DNA from: Chromatocurvus halotolerans
Lineage (GTDB): Bacteria > Pseudomonadota > Gammaproteobacteria > Pseudomonadales > Halieaceae
Reading direction: 5' to 3'
DNA length: 64,000 nt
Assembly (NCBI RefSeq): GCF_004340525.1
Contig: NZ_SLWX01000004.1
Coordinates: forward strand, 62,001-126,000
Below, in pieces: positions 61,876-64,000 of this stretch. The notes under the pieces were generated by a model. That model saw only the letters and a list, made by a program, of their open reading frames with translations. It was not told where the DNA came from and made no database searches. Both the position numbers and the translations under genes were made by a program. Each line of letters begins with the position of its first letter. Within the stretch, counting starts at the first letter, position 1.

Positions 61876-61893
61876 GTGATCCCACCACATCAC
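61876..61893. promoter_or_regulatory. Candidate operator upstream of the ectoine operon
   Basis: The inverted repeat GTGAT-N8-ATCAC (61876-61880 and 61889-61893) lies in the 229-base divergent gap between doeB2 and the small gene at 62014. Ectoine operons are commonly controlled by GntR/MocR or AsnC-type regulators, but none is in the window. Confidence 0.3.
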
Positions 61894-62013
61894 CTTACGG
61901 TTTGCCACCGGCTACTTGCAAGGCTTTTCGGGGTCGCCTCCGGACGCAACGTCAACAGCCCCGGGACACGGGACAGACCTTCCTTTTATCCGCGATTGCG
62001 CTATAACAGGAAG

Positions 62014-62271
62014 ATGGAAACACGACAGCAGCGCAGAATCCGGGAAATCGTCGACGGTCCGGGTGAATCGGCAGATACCTCATTGCAGCGACAGGCCGAG
62101 CAGCATACCGACGAGTCCTATGTGCCGCGAACGCTGACCCCGCACGAGTGGGAGCAATGGTACGCGGAACATGGCGTCCCGCCCGCACACCGCAAGGCGA
62201 GCGACGCACCGCCGCCGCGCCGGGGATCACTGTGGCAGCGTGCCCTCGCGCGCTGGCTTCCCGGACGCTGA
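62014..62271 (+). CDS. Small conserved hypothetical protein
   Basis: ATG 62014 with an AGGA ribosome site gives 85 residues. It is hydrophilic, rich in Arg, Glu and Pro, with a central motif TLTPHEWEQWYAEHGVPPAH that looks like a conserved family core, and a basic C-terminus (LWQRALARWLPGR). The reading frame continues far upstream only as antisense of doeB2, which hides it in a long open frame. Function unknown. Confidence 0.75.
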   Translation: METRQQRRIREIVDGPGESADTSLQRQAEQHTDESYVPRTLTPHEWEQWYAEHGVPPAHRKASDAPPPRRGSLWQRALARWLPGR

Positions 62272-62340
62272 CCCGTCCCGGCCGGCGACTGGCCTGATCT
62301 GTCACTGGTAAAGTGGCACACTTGCGGCTATTGTCCCGCC

Positions 62341-63744
62341 ATGACAATCAGCACTGAACCCCGCCCCGACACCATCGCCCACGCGTCCGTGCGGCCCCTG
62401 CAGAGCCTCGACCTGCTCTCGCAGCAGGAGATGGCCAGCCTGGCCAGCGCCAACCGCGATCTGCACGAACTGTTCCGCCGCTGCGCCCTCGCCGTACTCA
62501 ACACCGGCGGGCATACCGACGACGCCCGTGCGGTATACCAGCGCTACCGGGATTTCGATCTGCGCGTGGTCGCCGAGTCCCGGGGCCTGAAGATCGAAGT
62601 CATGCACGCTCCCGCGGAGGCCTTTGTCGACGGCCGCATGATCGTGGGCATACGCAACCACCTGTTCGCCGCCCTGCGCGACATCGTCTTCACCCAGCAC
62701 AAGATAGAGAACCAGCTCGCCTTTGACCTGCACAGCTCCGCCGGCATCACGGATGCGGTTTTCCGCATCCTGCGCAACGCCAATATCGTGCGCAGTGACG
62801 TGCCGCCAAAACTGGTGGTCTGCTGGGGTGGCCACGCGATTTCCCGCGAGGAATACGATTTCACCAAGCAGGTCGGCTATCAGCTCGGCCTGCGCGGCCT
62901 GGATATTGCGACCGGCTGCGGTCCCGGCGCCATGAAAGGACCCATGAAGGGTGCCGCTATCGGCCACGCCAAGCAGAACACCCGCGACAGCCGCTACGTC
63001 GGCATTACCGAGCCCGGTATCATCGCGGCGGAATCACCCAACCCGATTGTCAACGAGCTGGTCATTCTGCCGGACATCGAGAAGCGCCTGGAGGCCTTTG
63101 TCCGCCTGGCCCACGGCATCATCGTGTTTCCCGGCGGAGTCGGCACGGCGGAGGAGATCCTGTTCCTCCTCGGGGTGAAACTGCACCCGGCCAACGCCGG
63201 CATGCCGCTGCCGCTGTTCTTCCTCGCCCCGGCCTGCAGTGCCGGCTACTTTGAGGAGATCGACGATTTTCTGCGCAGCACGCTGGGCGACGACATCGCC
63301 GGGCATTACGAGATTATCATCGGCGACCCGAAAACCGCAGCCAGACGCATGAAAGAGCAGGTAAAGGAAGTGCGCCGCCATCGGGTAAAGCGCAAGGAAG
63401 CCTTCAGCTTCAACTGGGATCTGGTGATACCCGAACCCCTGCAGCAGCCCTTCATGCCGACACACGACAACATGGCACAACTGCGCCTTGAGTCGAGTCT
63501 GCCCACGCACGATCTGGTGCGCGCATTGCGCTGCGCTTTTTCAGGAATTGTGGCGGGCAACGTCAAGGATTTCGGCGTCCAGGCGGTGGAAGCCCACGGA
63601 CCGTTTCAGCTGCACGGCGACCCCGATATCGGGGAGCGCCTGAACCGCTTGCTGGCGAGCTTCGTGGCACAGGGCCGCATGAAGCTGGACGCGGATAGCT
63701 ACACGCCGTGTTTCGAACTGCGCCAGTCACCCGCGGGCGACTGA
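62341..63744 (+). CDS. ppnN: Nucleotide 5'-monophosphate nucleosidase PpnN (LOG family)
   Basis: PpnN (YgdH) splits purine and pyrimidine 5'-monophosphates to base and ribose 5-phosphate and is stimulated by (p)ppGpp in E. coli. The 467-residue protein has the N-terminal DUF4478-like region, the LOG/lysine-decarboxylase-like core with GCGPGAMKGPMKGA and IVFPGGVGTAEEIL, and the C-terminal domain (VKDFGVQAVEAHGPFQLHGD). Length fits E. coli PpnN. Confidence 0.95.
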   Translation: MTISTEPRPDTIAHASVRPLQSLDLLSQQEMASLASANRDLHELFRRCALAVLNTGGHTDDARAVYQRYRDFDLRVVAESRGLKIEVMHAPAEAFVDGRMIVGIRNHLFAALRDIVFTQHKIENQLAFDLHSSAGITDAVFRILRNANIVRSDVPPKLVVCWGGHAISREEYDFTKQVGYQLGLRGLDIATGCGPGAMKGPMKGAAIGHAKQNTRDSRYVGITEPGIIAAESPNPIVNELVILPDIEKRLEAFVRLAHGIIVFPGGVGTAEEILFLLGVKLHPANAGMPLPLFFLAPACSAGYFEEIDDFLRSTLGDDIAGHYEIIIGDPKTAARRMKEQVKEVRRHRVKRKEAFSFNWDLVIPEPLQQPFMPTHDNMAQLRLESSLPTHDLVRALRCAFSGIVAGNVKDFGVQAVEAHGPFQLHGDPDIGERLNRLLASFVAQGRMKLDADSYTPCFELRQSPAGD

Positions 63745-63765
63745 CGCAGGGACGAGAGGGCTCGC

Positions 63766-64000
63766 CTAGACGATTTCCACCAGCTCGATGTCGAAGGTCA
63801 GGGCCTCGCCGGCCAGTGGATGATTGGCATCCACGGTAATGCCGTCTTCCTCGATGCCCGTCACCGTCAGGTTCATCACCTGTCCCTCCGGGCTCTGCCC
63901 CTGCAGCTGCATGCCGATGGCAGGCTCGATGTCGTCGGGCAACGCACTGCTGGGTACCTGCTGCACCAGCTGGTCGTGGCGCGGCCCGTAGGCATCGTCC
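63766..64000 (-). CDS. SlyD-like FKBP-type peptidyl-prolyl isomerase, partial
   Basis: The 5' end is beyond the right edge; 78 codons are visible. The sequence reads DDAYGPRHDQLVQQVPSSAL and then the insert-in-flap ending VMNLTVTGIEEDGITVDANH, PLAGEALTFDIELVEIV, which is the C-terminal part of a short SlyD/FkpB-type FKBP. It lacks a His-rich metal-binding tail, so it is closer to FkpB than to E. coli SlyD. It converges with ppnN. Confidence 0.88.
   Translation of the reverse strand, partial: DDAYGPRHDQLVQQVPSSALPDDIEPAIGMQLQGQSPEGQVMNLTVTGIEEDGITVDANHPLAGEALTFDIELVEIV

Noticed and set aside
60967-62013. Long plus-strand upstream part of the frame that ends at 62271
   Set aside because: This part is antisense to doeB2. 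Only the last 85 codons, with their own ribosome site, look like a real gene.

Overview
The window looks like chromosomal DNA of a GC-rich marine gammaproteobacterium. Flagellar gene order and promoter types follow the Pseudomonas pattern, and the TonB receptor, tsdA, ectoine-catabolism genes and many GST/SDR genes would suit the Cellvibrionales/Halieaceae. That placement is an inference from gene content. I saw no rRNA, tRNA, insertion sequence, prophage or CRISPR array.

Bases 1-18.5 kb hold a flagellar cluster. On the minus strand, in transcription order, are flgBCDEFGHIJKL, fliC, flaG, fliD, fliS, fliT, an atypical PilZ-like gene and a sigma-54 activator cut by the left edge. On the plus strand are flgA, flgM, flgN and a YcgR-type PilZ gene. 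One sigma-54 promoter precedes flgB. Three sigma-28 promoters precede fliC, fliS and flgM, so late genes and the anti-sigma factor are under FliA control. Two diguanylate cyclases follow (18.5-21 kb), placing c-di-GMP synthesis beside motility.

Bases 21-33 kb are energy metabolism and stress genes: a DsrE-like protein with a TsdA-type dihaem cytochrome, an SDR, a GST, a complete enterobacterial-type fumarate reductase (frdABCD), an exported catalase-peroxidase, a hybrid histidine kinase and a uracil-DNA glycosylase. Bases 33-40.6 kb are a run of oxidoreductase and detoxification-type genes (metallo-beta-lactamase fold, YghU, exported methyltransferase, DUF3667, SnoaL-like, DapB-like, SDR, DUF1295) of unknown substrate.

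Bases 40.8-49 kb hold the most interesting locus: a tightly packed minus-strand operon of a TonB-dependent receptor, a Ca-dependent PI-specific phospholipase C, a DUF218 protein, a GH92 alpha-mannosidase and an S1/P1-type nuclease. Five PhoB-box-like heptamers on a strict 11-bp register lie upstream. I propose a phosphate-starvation system that scavenges mannosylated phosphoinositides (GPI anchors, PI-mannosides) and other phosphodiesters.

Bases 49-56.6 kb are housekeeping and small genes (dinB, GNAT, exported rhodanese, Dps, the PA2778/PA2779 pair, DUF1330, RNase HI with a viroplasmin domain, GGCT-like, DUF1415). Bases 56.6-61.8 kb are an ectoine-degradation operon (doeB2-doeD-doeA-doeC order). 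The window ends with a small conserved protein, ppnN and a partial SlyD-like FKBP. Short tandem repeats of 11-20 bp recur at gene junctions, most of them in the flagellar cluster.
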